Source: Xaviernesmea rhizosphaerae
Lineage (GTDB): Bacteria > Pseudomonadota > Alphaproteobacteria > Rhizobiales > Rhizobiaceae
Direction: 5' to 3'
DNA length: 64,000 nucleotides
Assembly (NCBI RefSeq): GCF_001938945.1
Contig: NZ_MKIO01000020.1
Location: 1 to 64,000 of the forward strand
Under the pieces are notes generated by a model that worked only from the letters and a program-made list of their open reading frames with translations, was not told the origin of the DNA and made no database searches. Positions 7,295 to 16,945 of the stretch are shown here, one piece after another. Made by a program: the position numbers and the translations under genes. Numbering within the stretch: the first letter of the stretch is position 1; every line of letters starts with the position of its first letter.

Positions 7295-8383
7295 TTACGC
7301 CGAAATCGCCTGCAGCACCGCCGGCGGGTTGACGTCGTGCTCGCGGCGTTCGGCTTCCGTCACCAGAGCGAGGTCGAGAACCTTCTGCAGCTCGGCGGCG
7401 TGGCGGAAGCTCGGTTCGCGGGTGCGGTTCTCGGCCACAGCCTCGATGAAGCGCTCGTAATTGGTCGCCATCGTGCCGGCGTCGAGATCGCGCCAGAGGC
7501 CTTTCTCCACATCCTCGCCCACGCAGGCGCGCAGCGAATTGCCCGTCGGCGTGTGGATCACCTCGATGCCGCCCTTGTCGCCATGCATGCGCAGGCGCAG
7601 CTCGTTCAGATGGCCGGTCGCCCAGCGGCTGGCATGGATCACGCCCATGGCGCCGTTGGAAAACTCCGCCGTCATGGTGAAGCTGTCATTGGCGTCGAGA
7701 TCATAGTCGCCGATGCGGTTGCCCGGCGCTTTCTCGAAGGTCTTGACCCGGGCGAAGATCCGGTCGATCTCGGTGGCCGCGCCATAGCCGGCAAAGTCGA
7801 GAATGTGGATGCCGACATCGCCGAGCACGCCGTTGGAGCCATGCTTGGTCGACAGGCGCCACAGCCACTGATCCTCCGTCGCCCAGTCGCCCCAGGCCTT
7901 GGACACCAGCCAGCTCTGCAGGTAGGAGGCTTCGATATGGCGCACGCGGCCGATCTCGCCGGCAAGCACCATCTGCCGGGCTCTCTGCACCGGGGCGACG
8001 TTGCGATAGGTGAGGTTGACCATGTTGACGAGACCGGCGGCCTCGGCGCGCCGGGCCATCTCGTCGGCCTTGGCGTAGTTTTCGGCCAGCGGCTTTTCGC
8101 AGAAGACATGCTTGCCGGCGGACAGGAGCTGCAGCGTGGTCGGATAATGCACCCTGTCAGGCGTAACATTGGCCACGGCGTCGAACTGGCCCCAGGCGAT
8201 CGCCTCGTCCAGCGAGGTGAAGGTCTCGGCCACATTGTGGCGCGCGGCGAAGGCACGCACCTTGGCAATGTCGACATCGACGGCGGCGACGAGCTGGCAG
8301 CCCGGCACGGTGGAAAATTCCGTGGCGTGCCGGTTGGCCATGCCGCCAGTGCCCAGAAGAAGAAGACGGATGGGATCGCTCAT
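7295..8383 (-). CDS. thuB: Gfo/Idh/MocA oxidoreductase, ThuB-like
   Basis: A 362-residue NAD(P)-dependent dehydrogenase. The N-terminal Rossmann fold opens [14 protein letters not shown], and the family's conserved [15 protein letters not shown] follows at about residue 95. The C-terminal alpha/beta domain carries the substrate pocket. It is the last gene of a minus-strand operon and overlaps thuA by 4 bp. In Sinorhizobium, thuA and thuB are needed to metabolise imported trehalose and related disaccharides, apparently through 3-keto derivatives; the identical gene order here supports naming it thuB. Confidence 0.85.
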   Translation of the reverse strand: MSDPIRLLLLGTGGMANRHATEFSTVPGCQLVAAVDVDIAKVRAFAARHNVAETFTSLDEAIAWGQFDAVANVTPDRVHYPTTLQLLSAGKHVFCEKPLAENYAKADEMARRAEAAGLVNMVNLTYRNVAPVQRARQMVLAGEIGRVRHIEASYLQSWLVSKAWGDWATEDQWLWRLSTKHGSNGVLGDVGIHILDFAGYGAATEIDRIFARVKTFEKAPGNRIGDYDLDANDSFTMTAEFSNGAMGVIHASRWATGHLNELRLRMHGDKGGIEVIHTPTGNSLRACVGEDVEKGLWRDLDAGTMATNYERFIEAVAENRTREPSFRHAAELQKVLDLALVTEAERREHDVNPPAVLQAISA

Positions 8384-9165
8384 TTGTAACCTGCCTCGCC
8401 AGCCTTGTGCAGCTTGGGCCCGCGTTCGGTGATCGGTTCAAGCGCCTCACCCACCGGCACGTTCGGTGCGGTGTGGATGCCGGTCAGCGCCGGGGCGGGA
8501 CGATAGGCCCAGCGCACGGCATTGCGGATCACCTGCTGCACCGTCTCGTCATGATAGGTGGGATAGGTCTCGTGACCCGGGCGAAAATAGAAGATGTTGC
8601 CGGCCCCGCGCCGCCAGGTCAGGCCTGAGCGGAACACTTCCCCGCCGGAAAACCAGGAGATGAACACGGTTTCCAAGGGCTCCGGCACCGAGAAGAACTC
8701 GCCATACATTTCCTCGTTCTCGAGAACGAAATTCTCCGGAATGCCCGCCGCGATCGGATGGCCGGGATTGACGGTCCAGACGCGCTCGCGCTCCCCCGCC
8801 TCGCGCCATTTCAGCGCGCAGGGCGTGCCCATCAGCCGCTTGAAGATCTTGGCGAAATGGCCCGAATGCAGCACGATCAGGCCCATGCCCTCATGCACGC
8901 GCGCGGCCACGCGCTCGACGACGGCATCGTCCACCGCGCCATGGTCCTTGTGGCCCCACCAGACGAGAACGTCGGTGTCCGCCAGCCGCGCCTCGGTCAG
9001 CCCGTGCTCGGGCTCCTGCAGCGTCGCCGTCTCCGCCGTAATGGCGTCGTCGCGGTTCAGCGCGTCGGCAATGGTCTTGTGCATGCCATCGGGATAGATG
9101 TCGCGCACGACTTCGTTGATGCGCTCGTGAATATTCTCGCCCCAGACGAGTGTTCTGATCGTCAC
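8380..9165 (-). CDS. thuA: Trehalose utilisation protein ThuA
   Basis: A 261-residue ThuA-domain protein, a fold related to class I glutamine amidotransferases but without that activity. Recognisable parts are LVWGENIHE at the start, [11 protein letters not shown], and [20 protein letters not shown]. It starts with GTG at 9165, preceded by an almost perfect AAGGAGGT. It lies between thuK and thuB, overlapping the latter by 4 bp (ATGA), so translation is coupled. ThuA is thought to act with ThuB on keto-disaccharides in the cytoplasm; the exact chemistry is inferred from the rhizobial literature. Confidence 0.88.
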   Translation of the reverse strand: MTIRTLVWGENIHERINEVVRDIYPDGMHKTIADALNRDDAITAETATLQEPEHGLTEARLADTDVLVWWGHKDHGAVDDAVVERVAARVHEGMGLIVLHSGHFAKIFKRLMGTPCALKWREAGERERVWTVNPGHPIAAGIPENFVLENEEMYGEFFSVPEPLETVFISWFSGGEVFRSGLTWRRGAGNIFYFRPGHETYPTYHDETVQQVIRNAVRWAYRPAPALTGIHTAPNVPVGEALEPITERGPKLHKAGEAGYK

Positions 9166-9300
9166 CTTGACCTCCTTGGCCCTGACGTGCCCAGCCGCCG
9201 ATCGGTGGGCACGTTCCGAAGGGTTGTTCGGGCGGGCTCATGTTTTCACATCATTCGGCCCGGCTTGGGACGACCGGACCGTTTTCTCTTCAAAAACCTG

Positions 9301-10329
9301 TTACGCTGCACCCCGGGCCGGCAAGCGGCCGAGCGCCCGGCCATCCTCGCCGAAGCGGTGGATCGCGCCGAGATCGGGGGTGAGCGACACGCGCTCTCCC
9401 GGCTGAAAGCTGGCCGTGCCGTTCTGGCGGGCGACGACGGGCTCTTCCGCGCCGATATCGACATAGACGAAGCTGTCCGAGCCCAGCATTTCGGCATGCA
9501 CCACCTCGCCGCGCCAGGCGCCGTGTTCACCTGAAATCGCAAGATGCTCGGCGCGAATGCCGATGGTGGGCGCGGCATAGGGCTGGGCAAGCCCGCCCTT
9601 GAGAATGTTCATCTTCGGCGAGCCGATGAAGCCGGCGACGAAGAGCGAGTTGGGGTTTTCGTAAAGCTCCAGCGGCGTGCCGACCTGTTCGACGCGGCCT
9701 GCATTGAGAACGCAGATGCGGTCGGCCAGGGTCATGGCCTCCACCTGGTCATGGGTCACATAGATCATCGTGGTCTTGTGCATGGAGCGGTGCAGCTTGG
9801 CGATTTCCAATCGTGTTGCAACGCGCAAGGCGGCATCAAGGTTCGACAGCGGCTCGTCAAAAAGAAACACGCGGGGATCGCGCACGATGGCGCGGCCGAT
9901 CGCCACGCGCTGGCGCTGTCCACCGGAAAGCTGGCGCGGCAGCCGCTCCAGATAGGGGGTGAGCTGCAGCATCTCGGCGGCCTGGCGCACGCGCCGGTCG
10001 CGCTCCGCCTTGTCCGCGCCCGAAAGCTTCATGCCGAAGGTCATGTTGTCGAACACGGTCATATGCGGATAGAGCGCATAGGACTGGAACACCATGGCAA
10101 TGCCGCGCTTGGCCGGCGGCAGGGCGTTGACGGTCTGCCCGTCGAAGGCGAGCGTGCCGCTGGTGATGTCCTCCAGCCCGGCGATCAGCCGGAGAAGCGT
10201 GGACTTGCCGCAGCCGGACGGGCCGACGAAGACCATGAACTCGCCCGAGCGGATTTCCATATCGACGCCCTTGATGATCTCGAGCGCGCCGAAGGACTTG
10301 CGGACCTGGTGAAGCCGGATTTCGGCCAT
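9301..10329 (-). CDS. thuK: Trehalose/sucrose ABC transporter ATPase
   Basis: A 342-residue MalK/UgpC-type ATPase that powers sugar import from the cytoplasmic face. Walker A is [10 protein letters not shown]-loop [11 protein letters not shown], signature LSGGQRQR, Walker [13 protein letters not shown], and the switch His is in [20 protein letters not shown]-type regulatory domain fills the last 100 residues. A GAGGAGG ribosome site lies 8 bases before the ATG. It follows thuG by 39 bp; 135 bp without a gene separate it from thuA. Confidence 0.92.
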   Translation of the reverse strand: MAEIRLHQVRKSFGALEIIKGVDMEIRSGEFMVFVGPSGCGKSTLLRLIAGLEDITSGTLAFDGQTVNALPPAKRGIAMVFQSYALYPHMTVFDNMTFGMKLSGADKAERDRRVRQAAEMLQLTPYLERLPRQLSGGQRQRVAIGRAIVRDPRVFLFDEPLSNLDAALRVATRLEIAKLHRSMHKTTMIYVTHDQVEAMTLADRICVLNAGRVEQVGTPLELYENPNSLFVAGFIGSPKMNILKGGLAQPYAAPTIGIRAEHLAISGEHGAWRGEVVHAEMLGSDSFVYVDIGAEEPVVARQNGTASFQPGERVSLTPDLGAIHRFGEDGRALGRLPARGAA

Positions 10330-10368
10330 GATGAATTCCTCCTCTTTTATCCCTGGGGTGGAGCCGCG

Positions 10369-11195
<827 letters not shown>

Positions 11196-11196
<1 letters not shown>

Positions 11197-12236
11197 CAGC
11201 GGTCGCCTCCCGACAGGTTGACGCGGCCGAAGACCATATAGGCGGCGGTCATGGCGGCGATGATGAGGAAGAGCATGGTGGAAGCGGTGGCGCCGAGCGC
11301 GAACTTGTCGAATTCGAACAGGTTCTCGCGCGCCAGGATCGACATGGTCTTGGTCTGGGCATTGTTTGGCGTCAGCACATAGATCAGGTCGAAGATGCGC
11401 ATGGCGTCGAGCATGCGGAAGATCACGGCCACCATCAGCGCCGGGCGGATCAGCGGCAGGGTGATCCTGAAGAACACTTTGACCGGATGCACGCCATCGA
11501 TGCGCGCCGCCTCATAGATGTCCTTGGGCACCATCTGCAGGCCGGCGAGAATCAGCAGCGCCATGAAGGGCGTGGTCTTCCACACATCGACGATCAGCAC
11601 GGCGATCATCGCGGTGTCGGGGCTGGCCGTCCAGGCGATCTTGTGGTCGATCAGGTGCAGCGTCAGGAACAGATCGTTCAAGATGCCGAACTGGTCGTTG
11701 AGCATCCAGGCCCACATCTTGGCCGAAACCACGGTGGGGATCGCCCAGGGAATGAGGATGGCGGTGCGCACCAGGCCGCGTCCGGCAAAGTTGGCGTTCA
11801 GCACCAGCGCCACGACGAGGCCAATCACGGTTTCGATGATCACCGAGAGAAAGGTGAAGCGCAGCGTGTTGACCACGGCGCCCCACCAGGCGGGATCGGC
11901 CAGAAGCCCGGTATAGACCGTGCGGCCGCTCTTCAGCGTGATCCAGGAGAGATAGTTCTTCAGGCCGACGAAGCGGGCCGTGTCGAGGCTGGTGAGGCTG
12001 GCATCGGTCAGGCTGAAATAGATGGTGCGCAGGAGCGGCCAGCCGGCGACGATGGCGAGAACGAGAAGCGTGGGCGCGAGGAAGACCCAGGCGGCGCGGG
12101 CGCGCTGGGCCTGGAGCCTCGGGCCACTTTCCACAAGCGACGCGGGATGGGCAAGCGGCGCGGGATGGCCGAGGCCGGCCGGAACGCCCGCTGCGGCGTT
12201 GGCCTGGGGATGAGCCGTCTGGCTGATCGGGGACAT
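11196..12236 (-). CDS. thuF: Sugar ABC transporter permease, ThuF
   Basis: A 346-residue MalF-type permease. About 45 residues of Ala/Pro-rich cytoplasmic tail precede the first membrane helix ([19 protein letters not shown]). The EAA loop reads [20 protein letters not shown]. The ATG at 12236 has only a weak ribosome site, so the N-terminus could be shorter. It is separated from thuE by 317 bp, unusual within this operon. Confidence 0.9.
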
Positions 12237-12553
12237 GGCGCGAATCCGTGAAGGGGGTGAGCAGGGACCATGCCGGGCAGATGCGGCACGGCAGGCGGCG
12301 GCAGGCCTCTCCGGACAAGAGCGGGATCGGCGGTTTTCGGTCTGTGTTTTGGCGCTGCCGCTGGGGCAGCATTTTCAGCGGAGGCTGCGCGGGCGTCGCG
12401 GTCCCCCTCTCCCTGTGCTCTCCCGATGGACGAGAGGAGGCTTTCGCCGCACGCGCGGTCCGGATTGGCAAGCGGGCGGGGAGCATTGGCATCGCTGTGC
12501 CGCCTATCGGGGCAAGGGGAGGGCGAGGCCGGTGGCCCGCCCTCCGGGCGCTG
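12237..12553 (-). other. Gap between thuE and thuF
   Basis: 317 bp with no recognisable gene, family A or B repeat, or clear terminator hairpin. Binding-protein genes of ABC operons are often followed by an mRNA-stabilising structure that raises their expression above the permeases; a GC-rich foldback may lie here, but I cannot point to a convincing stem. Confidence 0.35.
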
Positions 12554-13819
12554 TTACCAGCTGCCGCCCTGCAGTTCGGTCAGCTCGATTTCGAGCTTCT
12601 CCAGGTTTTCCGCGCCGGTGCCATTGCCCGACAGCGTGCTGTGCACGGCGGTCCAGAAGCGCGAGGAGACCTCGTTATACTTGACCTTGGTCGTGGCCGA
12701 GGGGCGCGGCACGGCATTCTGGAAGATCGGCTTCCAGGCCGGCATGAAGGGCAGCGCTGCGGCGATGTCCTTGTCGTCATAGAGCTTTTCGAGCACGGGC
12801 ATGTTGGATAGCTCGATGGCGCGGCGCTTCTGTACCTCTTCCGAGGAGAGGTAGCGGACCAGCTCGATCGCCGCCTTCTGCTTCTTGGAATATTTCGGCA
12901 CGGCCATGTTCCAGCCGCCCAGCGTCGAGGCGCCGGCCTCGCCCTCTGCGCCCGCCGGCAGCGGCGCTACGTCAAACTTGCCCTTGACCGCGCTGTCGCC
13001 GCCATTGCCGAGCGTGTAGGCATAGGGCCAGTTGCGCATGAAGACCGAATTGCCGGTCTGCCAGACGCCGCGCGATTCCTCTTCCTGATAGGCCAGCACG
13101 CCGGGCGGCGAGATGGTGCCGACCCAGCCATGCGCACGGTCGAGCGCTGCCGCCGCCTTCTCGTTGTTGATGGAGATGGTGCCGTCGGTCTCGACGATAT
13201 GGCCGCCGCCGGAGGAGGCGATCCATTCCAGCGCGTCGCAGGTCAGGCCTTCATAGGCCGCGCCCTGGAAGACGAAGCCCCACATGTCCTTGGCGCCGGC
13301 CTTGCGCTCGCCCGCCTGGATCTCGGCGGCGGTTTTGGTCATCTCGTCCCAGGTCTTGGGCACCGGCTTGCCGTATTTTTCGAGCAGGTCCTTGCGGTAG
13401 TAGAAGGCCGGCGCGTCGGTCATGTAGGGCATGGCCACCAGCTTGCCGTTCACCGTCTGCGAGGCGACGATTGAGGGGAAAATCTCGGCCGTGCGGTCCT
13501 TCATCGCTTCGGTCAGGTCGATGAACTGCTCGGCCAGCTGCGGCGCCCAGACCACGTCGGTGTTGTAGACGTCCACGTCCTGATTGCCTGCGGCCAGCCA
13601 CAGCCGGTACTGCGCGAACTGCTCCGAGCTGGAGGAGGGCATGGTGATGAGTTTCACCGTATGGCCGCTCTGCTTGGCGAAATTGGCCAGTTCCTTGTTC
13701 AGGAAGGCCGCGCTCGCGCCATTGGTATAGGAGGCGAAGGCCAGATCCTCCGCCTGCGCCATCTGTGCACCCGAGGCCATCAAGGCCGCCCCCAGTGCCG
13801 CGCCGATCCACTGTTTCAT
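12554..13819 (-). CDS. thuE: Trehalose/sucrose-binding protein, ThuE
   Basis: A 421-residue periplasmic binding protein of the maltose-binding class. A signal peptide ends at about residue 22 (ALMASGAQMAQA/ED). The mature part has LAAGNQDVDVYNTDVVWAPQ and DAPAFYYRKDLLEKYGKPVPKTWDE, typical of the ThuE/MalE family. The start at 13819 has GGGAGG six bases upstream; the in-frame ATG at 13825 abuts that site and is less likely. It is first in the operon, with LacI-type operator candidates between it and thuR. Preferred sugar (trehalose, sucrose or maltitol) is inferred from gene order. Confidence 0.88.
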   Translation of the reverse strand: MKQWIGAALGAALMASGAQMAQAEDLAFASYTNGASAAFLNKELANFAKQSGHTVKLITMPSSSSEQFAQYRLWLAAGNQDVDVYNTDVVWAPQLAEQFIDLTEAMKDRTAEIFPSIVASQTVNGKLVAMPYMTDAPAFYYRKDLLEKYGKPVPKTWDEMTKTAAEIQAGERKAGAKDMWGFVFQGAAYEGLTCDALEWIASSGGGHIVETDGTISINNEKAAAALDRAHGWVGTISPPGVLAYQEEESRGVWQTGNSVFMRNWPYAYTLGNGGDSAVKGKFDVAPLPAGAEGEAGASTLGGWNMAVPKYSKKQKAAIELVRYLSSEEVQKRRAIELSNMPVLEKLYDDKDIAAALPFMPAWKPIFQNAVPRPSATTKVKYNEVSSRFWTAVHSTLSGNGTGAENLEKLEIELTELQGGSW

Positions 13820-13862
13820 GCTCATCCTCCCGTCAGCATGGAGCGGTCTCACCTCCAAATTT

Positions 13863-13874
13863 GAAACCGCTTTC
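13863..13874. promoter_or_regulatory. Candidate ThuR operator 1
   Basis: GAAACCGCTTTC, an imperfect palindrome of LacI-family style with a central CG, lies 44 bp upstream of the thuE start. A near-identical copy is at 14024-14035. Two sites flanking a divergent promoter region fit repression and autoregulation by ThuR. Confidence 0.5.
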
Positions 13875-14023
13875 GATTTATGAAGATTTTCATACGGCGC
13901 GACGGTTGTCAATATCGCGCCAATTCGGCCGGAAAGCCTGCCCTAGCCGCGAATTTCGATGAAAAATCAGGCTGGTGCATTGGGATATGCGCAATTGCTC
14001 AGCTGCTGAGCAGAAAATAATTT

Positions 14024-14035
14024 GAAATCGCTTTG
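14024..14035. promoter_or_regulatory. Candidate ThuR operator 2
   Basis: GAAATCGCTTTG matches operator candidate 1 at 10 of 12 positions and lies 150 bp upstream of thuR. The 161-bp spacing between the two sites is compatible with DNA looping. Confidence 0.45.
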
Positions 14036-14185
14036 AAGACGTGGTCGAATTGGTGAAGGAAGAGCCGGCTTGCCTTTTGGGTGCACCGCACGCAAAGATG
14101 GCGGCAAGGATCTGCGCGGATCACGGCGGCCGGATGGGCCGCGGCGCGCGACAGGGGCTGCCGGCGGGGCGATGGCGAAGACACG

Positions 14186-15205
14186 ATGAAGCTGAAGGAA
14201 TTCGCCCGTGAGATCGGGCTCTCGCCCACCACCGTCAGCCGCGCGCTCAGCGGCTATCCCGAGGTTTCCGCCGCCACGCGCCAGCGCGTCAGCGCGGAGG
14301 CCGTGCGGCTCGGCTACCGGCCCAATATCAACGCCGTACGGCTGGCCACGGGCCGCGCCGGCGCCATCGGCCTGGTGATGAACCAGGCCGGCGAGTTCCA
14401 GCTGACGGAATTCCTGCGCGGCATGACCGAGCAGCTCGTGCGCGACGAGATGGACATTCTGGTCACGCCCGTGGTGGAGGACGGCACCGAAGCGGAAGTG
14501 AACGCTTACCGTCGCGTGGCCGAGGCCGGCAAGGTCGATGCCATGATCATTCTGGCGCCGCAGCCCAATGATCCGCGCATTCCCTTGCTGCAGGGGCTCG
14601 GCATGCCCTTTCTCGTGCATGGACGCTCGGAAGGATCAGCGCCGCATGCCTGGCTCGACATCGACAATGAAGGCGCGATCTTCCGCGCCACCAGCCATCT
14701 GATCGACCTCGGCCATACGCGCATCGGCATGATCAACGGCCGCAAGGGCATGACCTTCAGCCTGCACCGCGACATCGGCTATCGCCGGGCGCTGGAGGAG
14801 CGCGGCCTGACTTTCGATCCGCGCTTCGTCGCCCATGGCAATTTCACCGACGAGGTCGGCTTCACCTTCGCCCGCGACATGCTGGAGCAGGGATTGCGCC
14901 CCACTGCCTTCGTCGCCGGCTCGATGATGACGGCGCTCGGCATCTACCGCGCCGCGCGCGCGCTCGATCTCGTGGTCGGGCGCGACATGTCCGTCATCGC
15001 CCATGACGATGTCTTCCCCTATCTCACCGCCGACAACATGGTGCCCTCGCTCTCGACCACCCGCTCCTCCATGCGCGCGGCCGGCGGGCGCATCGCCACG
15101 CTGCTCCTGCAGATCATCGCCGGCCGGCCGGCCGAGGAGATCCACGAGCTGTGGCCGGTCGAGCTGATCCTGCGCGAATCCACCCAGCCTGTGCCCGGCG
15201 GCTAG
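14186..15205 (+). CDS. thuR: LacI-family regulator ThuR
   Basis: A 339-residue LacI/GalR repressor. The HTH occupies residues 1-24 (LKEFAREIGLSPTTVSRALS) with the hinge helix following (VSAEAVRLGYRPNINA). The periplasmic-binding-protein-like core has the family's DIDNEGAIFRATSHLIDLGH and RIGMINGR. An open frame runs upstream to 14081 but the HTH begins at the ATG at 14186. It is divergent from thuE, as in Sinorhizobium, and probably represses thuEFGKAB until a disaccharide binds. Its TAG stop is the first three bases of a mosaic repeat. Confidence 0.88.
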   Translation: MKLKEFAREIGLSPTTVSRALSGYPEVSAATRQRVSAEAVRLGYRPNINAVRLATGRAGAIGLVMNQAGEFQLTEFLRGMTEQLVRDEMDILVTPVVEDGTEAEVNAYRRVAEAGKVDAMIILAPQPNDPRIPLLQGLGMPFLVHGRSEGSAPHAWLDIDNEGAIFRATSHLIDLGHTRIGMINGRKGMTFSLHRDIGYRRALEERGLTFDPRFVAHGNFTDEVGFTFARDMLEQGLRPTAFVAGSMMTALGIYRAARALDLVVGRDMSVIAHDDVFPYLTADNMVPSLSTTRSSMRAAGGRIATLLLQIIAGRPAEEIHELWPVELILRESTQPVPGG

Positions 15206-15306
15206 AGCATCGGACCGAAAAGTGGGAACCGGTTTTCGGAAAAATCCGATGTAAAAACAAAAAACTAGAGCATCGGACTGCGTGCGATTTTCAGTCTGAT
15301 GCTCTA
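15203..15306. repeat. Mosaic palindrome family A, best complete copy
   Basis: Runs from TAGAGCATCGGACCG to CTGATGCTCTA, so the whole element is an inverted repeat with TAGAGCATC ends. It holds the GGGAACCGGTTTTCGG core, an A-rich centre (TAAAAACAAAAAAC) and a second TAGAGCATCGG. The left end supplies the thuR stop codon. It may also act as a 3' hairpin for thuR mRNA. Confidence 0.85.
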
Positions 15307-15393
15307 AATTGCGCCCCAGGAAACCGGGTGGATGTGCCATCCCTCGTTAAGACCCGCGCAGGGTCATTCTGCCGGTCGCGGACGCAGCTCGCC

Positions 15394-16428
15394 TTACGGC
15401 TGGCCGCTGCCGCCGGCGGCGCCATAGATCTGACCGGTGGCATAGCTGGCATCGGCTGCGGCAAGCTGGACATAGATCGAGGCGAGCTCCGCCGGCTGTC
15501 CGGGGCGACCGAGCGGGGTGTCGCCGCCAAAGCTCACCAGCTTTTCCTGCGTCGCGCCACCGCTCACCTGCAGCGGCGTCCAGATCGGTCCTGGCGCCAC
15601 GCCATTGACGCGGATGCCTTTGGGGCCCAGCTGCTTGGCCAGCGACTTGGTGAAGTTCATCATCGCAGCCTTGGTCAGGGCATAATCCACGAGGTTTTCC
15701 GAGGGGTCATAGGCCTGTTCGGAGGTGGTCTGGATAATGGCGGCGCCGGGTTTGAGATGCGGCAGCGCCGCCTTGGTCATCCAGAACATCGCATAGATGT
15801 TGGTCTTCATCGTCGCATCGAAATCCTCGCTGGAAATATCCCCCAGCGCCGGACGCTGCTGCTGCCGGCTGGCATTGTTGACGAGAATGTCGAGCCCGCC
15901 CAAGGTGTTGACCGTCTCTTCCACCAGGCGGCGGCACTGGGCTTCGTCGCGAATGTCGCCGGGAAGGGCAAGCGCCCGTCGTCCCGCCTTCTGGATCAGC
16001 TCGACCACCTCGCGGGCATCCGGCTCCTCATCCGGCAGGTAGCTGATGGCGACATCGGCGCCTTCGCGGGCATAGGCGATGGCGGCTGCGCGGCCCATGC
16101 CGGAATCGCCGCCGGTGATCAGCGCCCTGCGGCCGGCAAGCCGGCCAGAGCCCTTGTAGCTGGTCTCGCCATGGTCGGGGCGCGGCTCCATCTTGCTGGC
16201 AAGGCCCGGAAAGGGCTGGGACTGGGACGGAAAGGGCGGCTTTGGATAGGCGGTTCTGGGGTCGCGTAGCGCCGCACCGCCGGATGTTGCCCCGGTGCCA
16301 GCCGCCGGTTCCTGCGCGGCCGCCTGGCGCGCCGCGACCATGCCGCCCACCGTGGCAAGGGTCGCCGAGGCGCCTGCCATGACCGCCCGCCGGGTCACTG
16401 TTCCGCCGCGTTCATCGTCTGCCGTCAT
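15394..16428 (-). CDS. Tat-exported SDR oxidoreductase
   Basis: A 344-residue short-chain dehydrogenase of the glucose/ribitol dehydrogenase-like group (YghA, general stress protein 39). The N-terminus has a twin-arginine signal (TVTRRAVMAGASATLATVGG, then AAAQ), so it is probably folded with cofactor in the cytoplasm and exported. The Rossmann motif is TGGDSGMGRAAAIAYAREGA, followed by NNAS, and the active site Ser-Tyr-Lys lies in QTTSEQAYDPSENLVDYALTK. GGGAGA lies upstream of the ATG at 16428. It is convergent with thuR. Substrate unknown. Confidence 0.85.
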   Translation of the reverse strand: MTADDERGGTVTRRAVMAGASATLATVGGMVAARQAAAQEPAAGTGATSGGAALRDPRTAYPKPPFPSQSQPFPGLASKMEPRPDHGETSYKGSGRLAGRRALITGGDSGMGRAAAIAYAREGADVAISYLPDEEPDAREVVELIQKAGRRALALPGDIRDEAQCRRLVEETVNTLGGLDILVNNASRQQQRPALGDISSEDFDATMKTNIYAMFWMTKAALPHLKPGAAIIQTTSEQAYDPSENLVDYALTKAAMMNFTKSLAKQLGPKGIRVNGVAPGPIWTPLQVSGGATQEKLVSFGGDTPLGRPGQPAELASIYVQLAAADASYATGQIYGAAGGSGQP

Positions 16429-16604
16429 CGTTGCAATCTCCCTGCGGCTCGCCCGTTCCTGGGCGCCATCGCCGGGCTAACTGTTTCGGGATCATCCGGT
16501 TCCGCCATGGCCGCCAGCCGCATCCCTTGCCGCGCTGTCAAACCCACGCCGCTGCGTCATCCTGTCGCAAAAGCGCTTTGGAAGGCAGTTTAGCTCCGCA
16601 GGAC

Positions 16605-16638
16605 GCGCATGGCTGGCCTGCGGCGCAGGCCCTATCTC
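16605..16638 (+). promoter_or_regulatory. Conserved promoter block of anti-SD sRNA copy 1
   Basis: GCGCATGGC, CTGCGG and AGGCCCTANCTC occur here and upstream of the second sRNA copy (55249-55282) with the same 22-base and 40-base spacings, while the DNA between this block and the RNA body differs. Conservation at fixed spacing suggests a promoter or activator site; the sigma factor is unknown. Confidence 0.5.
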
Positions 16639-16666
16639 ACCCCGGCCGGATCGCTTAGGTTCTTCT

Positions 16667-16839
16667 CATCGAAAGCGCTTCTCCTCCTCCCAAGGCGCTT
16701 CGATCTGTCGATGATCTCACTCCTCCTCCCAGAGATCGTCGGCCCCAGAACGGCGGCGCTCCTCCTCCCAGCCAGCCGTTCACCTTTAGAGAAAGCCTGC
16801 CGCTCCTCCTCCCGCGGCAGGCTTTTTCGTTTTTGGCGG
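16667..16839 (+). ncRNA. Four-hairpin sRNA with anti-Shine-Dalgarno loops, copy 1
   Basis: Four consecutive stem-loops each expose CTCCTCCC in the loop. Stem 1: AAGCGCTT with AGGCGCTT. Stem 2: GATGATCTC with GAGATCGTC. Stem 3: GAACGGC with GCCGTTC. Stem 4: an 11-bp perfect stem AAGCCTGCCGC followed by a T-rich run, forming the intrinsic terminator. A near-identical copy is at 55311-55483. The design matches the rhizobial alpha-r14/NfeR1 (Rfam suhB) and 'cuckoo' RNAs, which pair with ribosome-binding sites of many mRNAs, often of transporters. Four loops rather than the three I recall for NfeR1 is a difference worth noting. No protein frame is supported. Confidence 0.85.
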
Positions 16840-16890
16840 CCTTTGTCAGGCCGCCGCGCGCGAGGCTTCCGGTTGATGAGGTACAAATGC

Positions 16891-16926
16891 AAAACGGCGC
16901 ACCGCCTTGCGACGATGCGCCGTTTT
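16891..16926. terminator. Bidirectional intrinsic terminator
   Basis: AAAACGGCGCA (16891-16901) and TGCGCCGTTTT (16916-16926) form a perfect 11-bp stem with a 14-base loop. It lies 20 bp after the stop of the minus-strand binding-protein gene and gives a T-run in that direction. Confidence 0.85.
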
Positions 16927-16945
16927 GGTTGGTCTGGTCTTGGGT

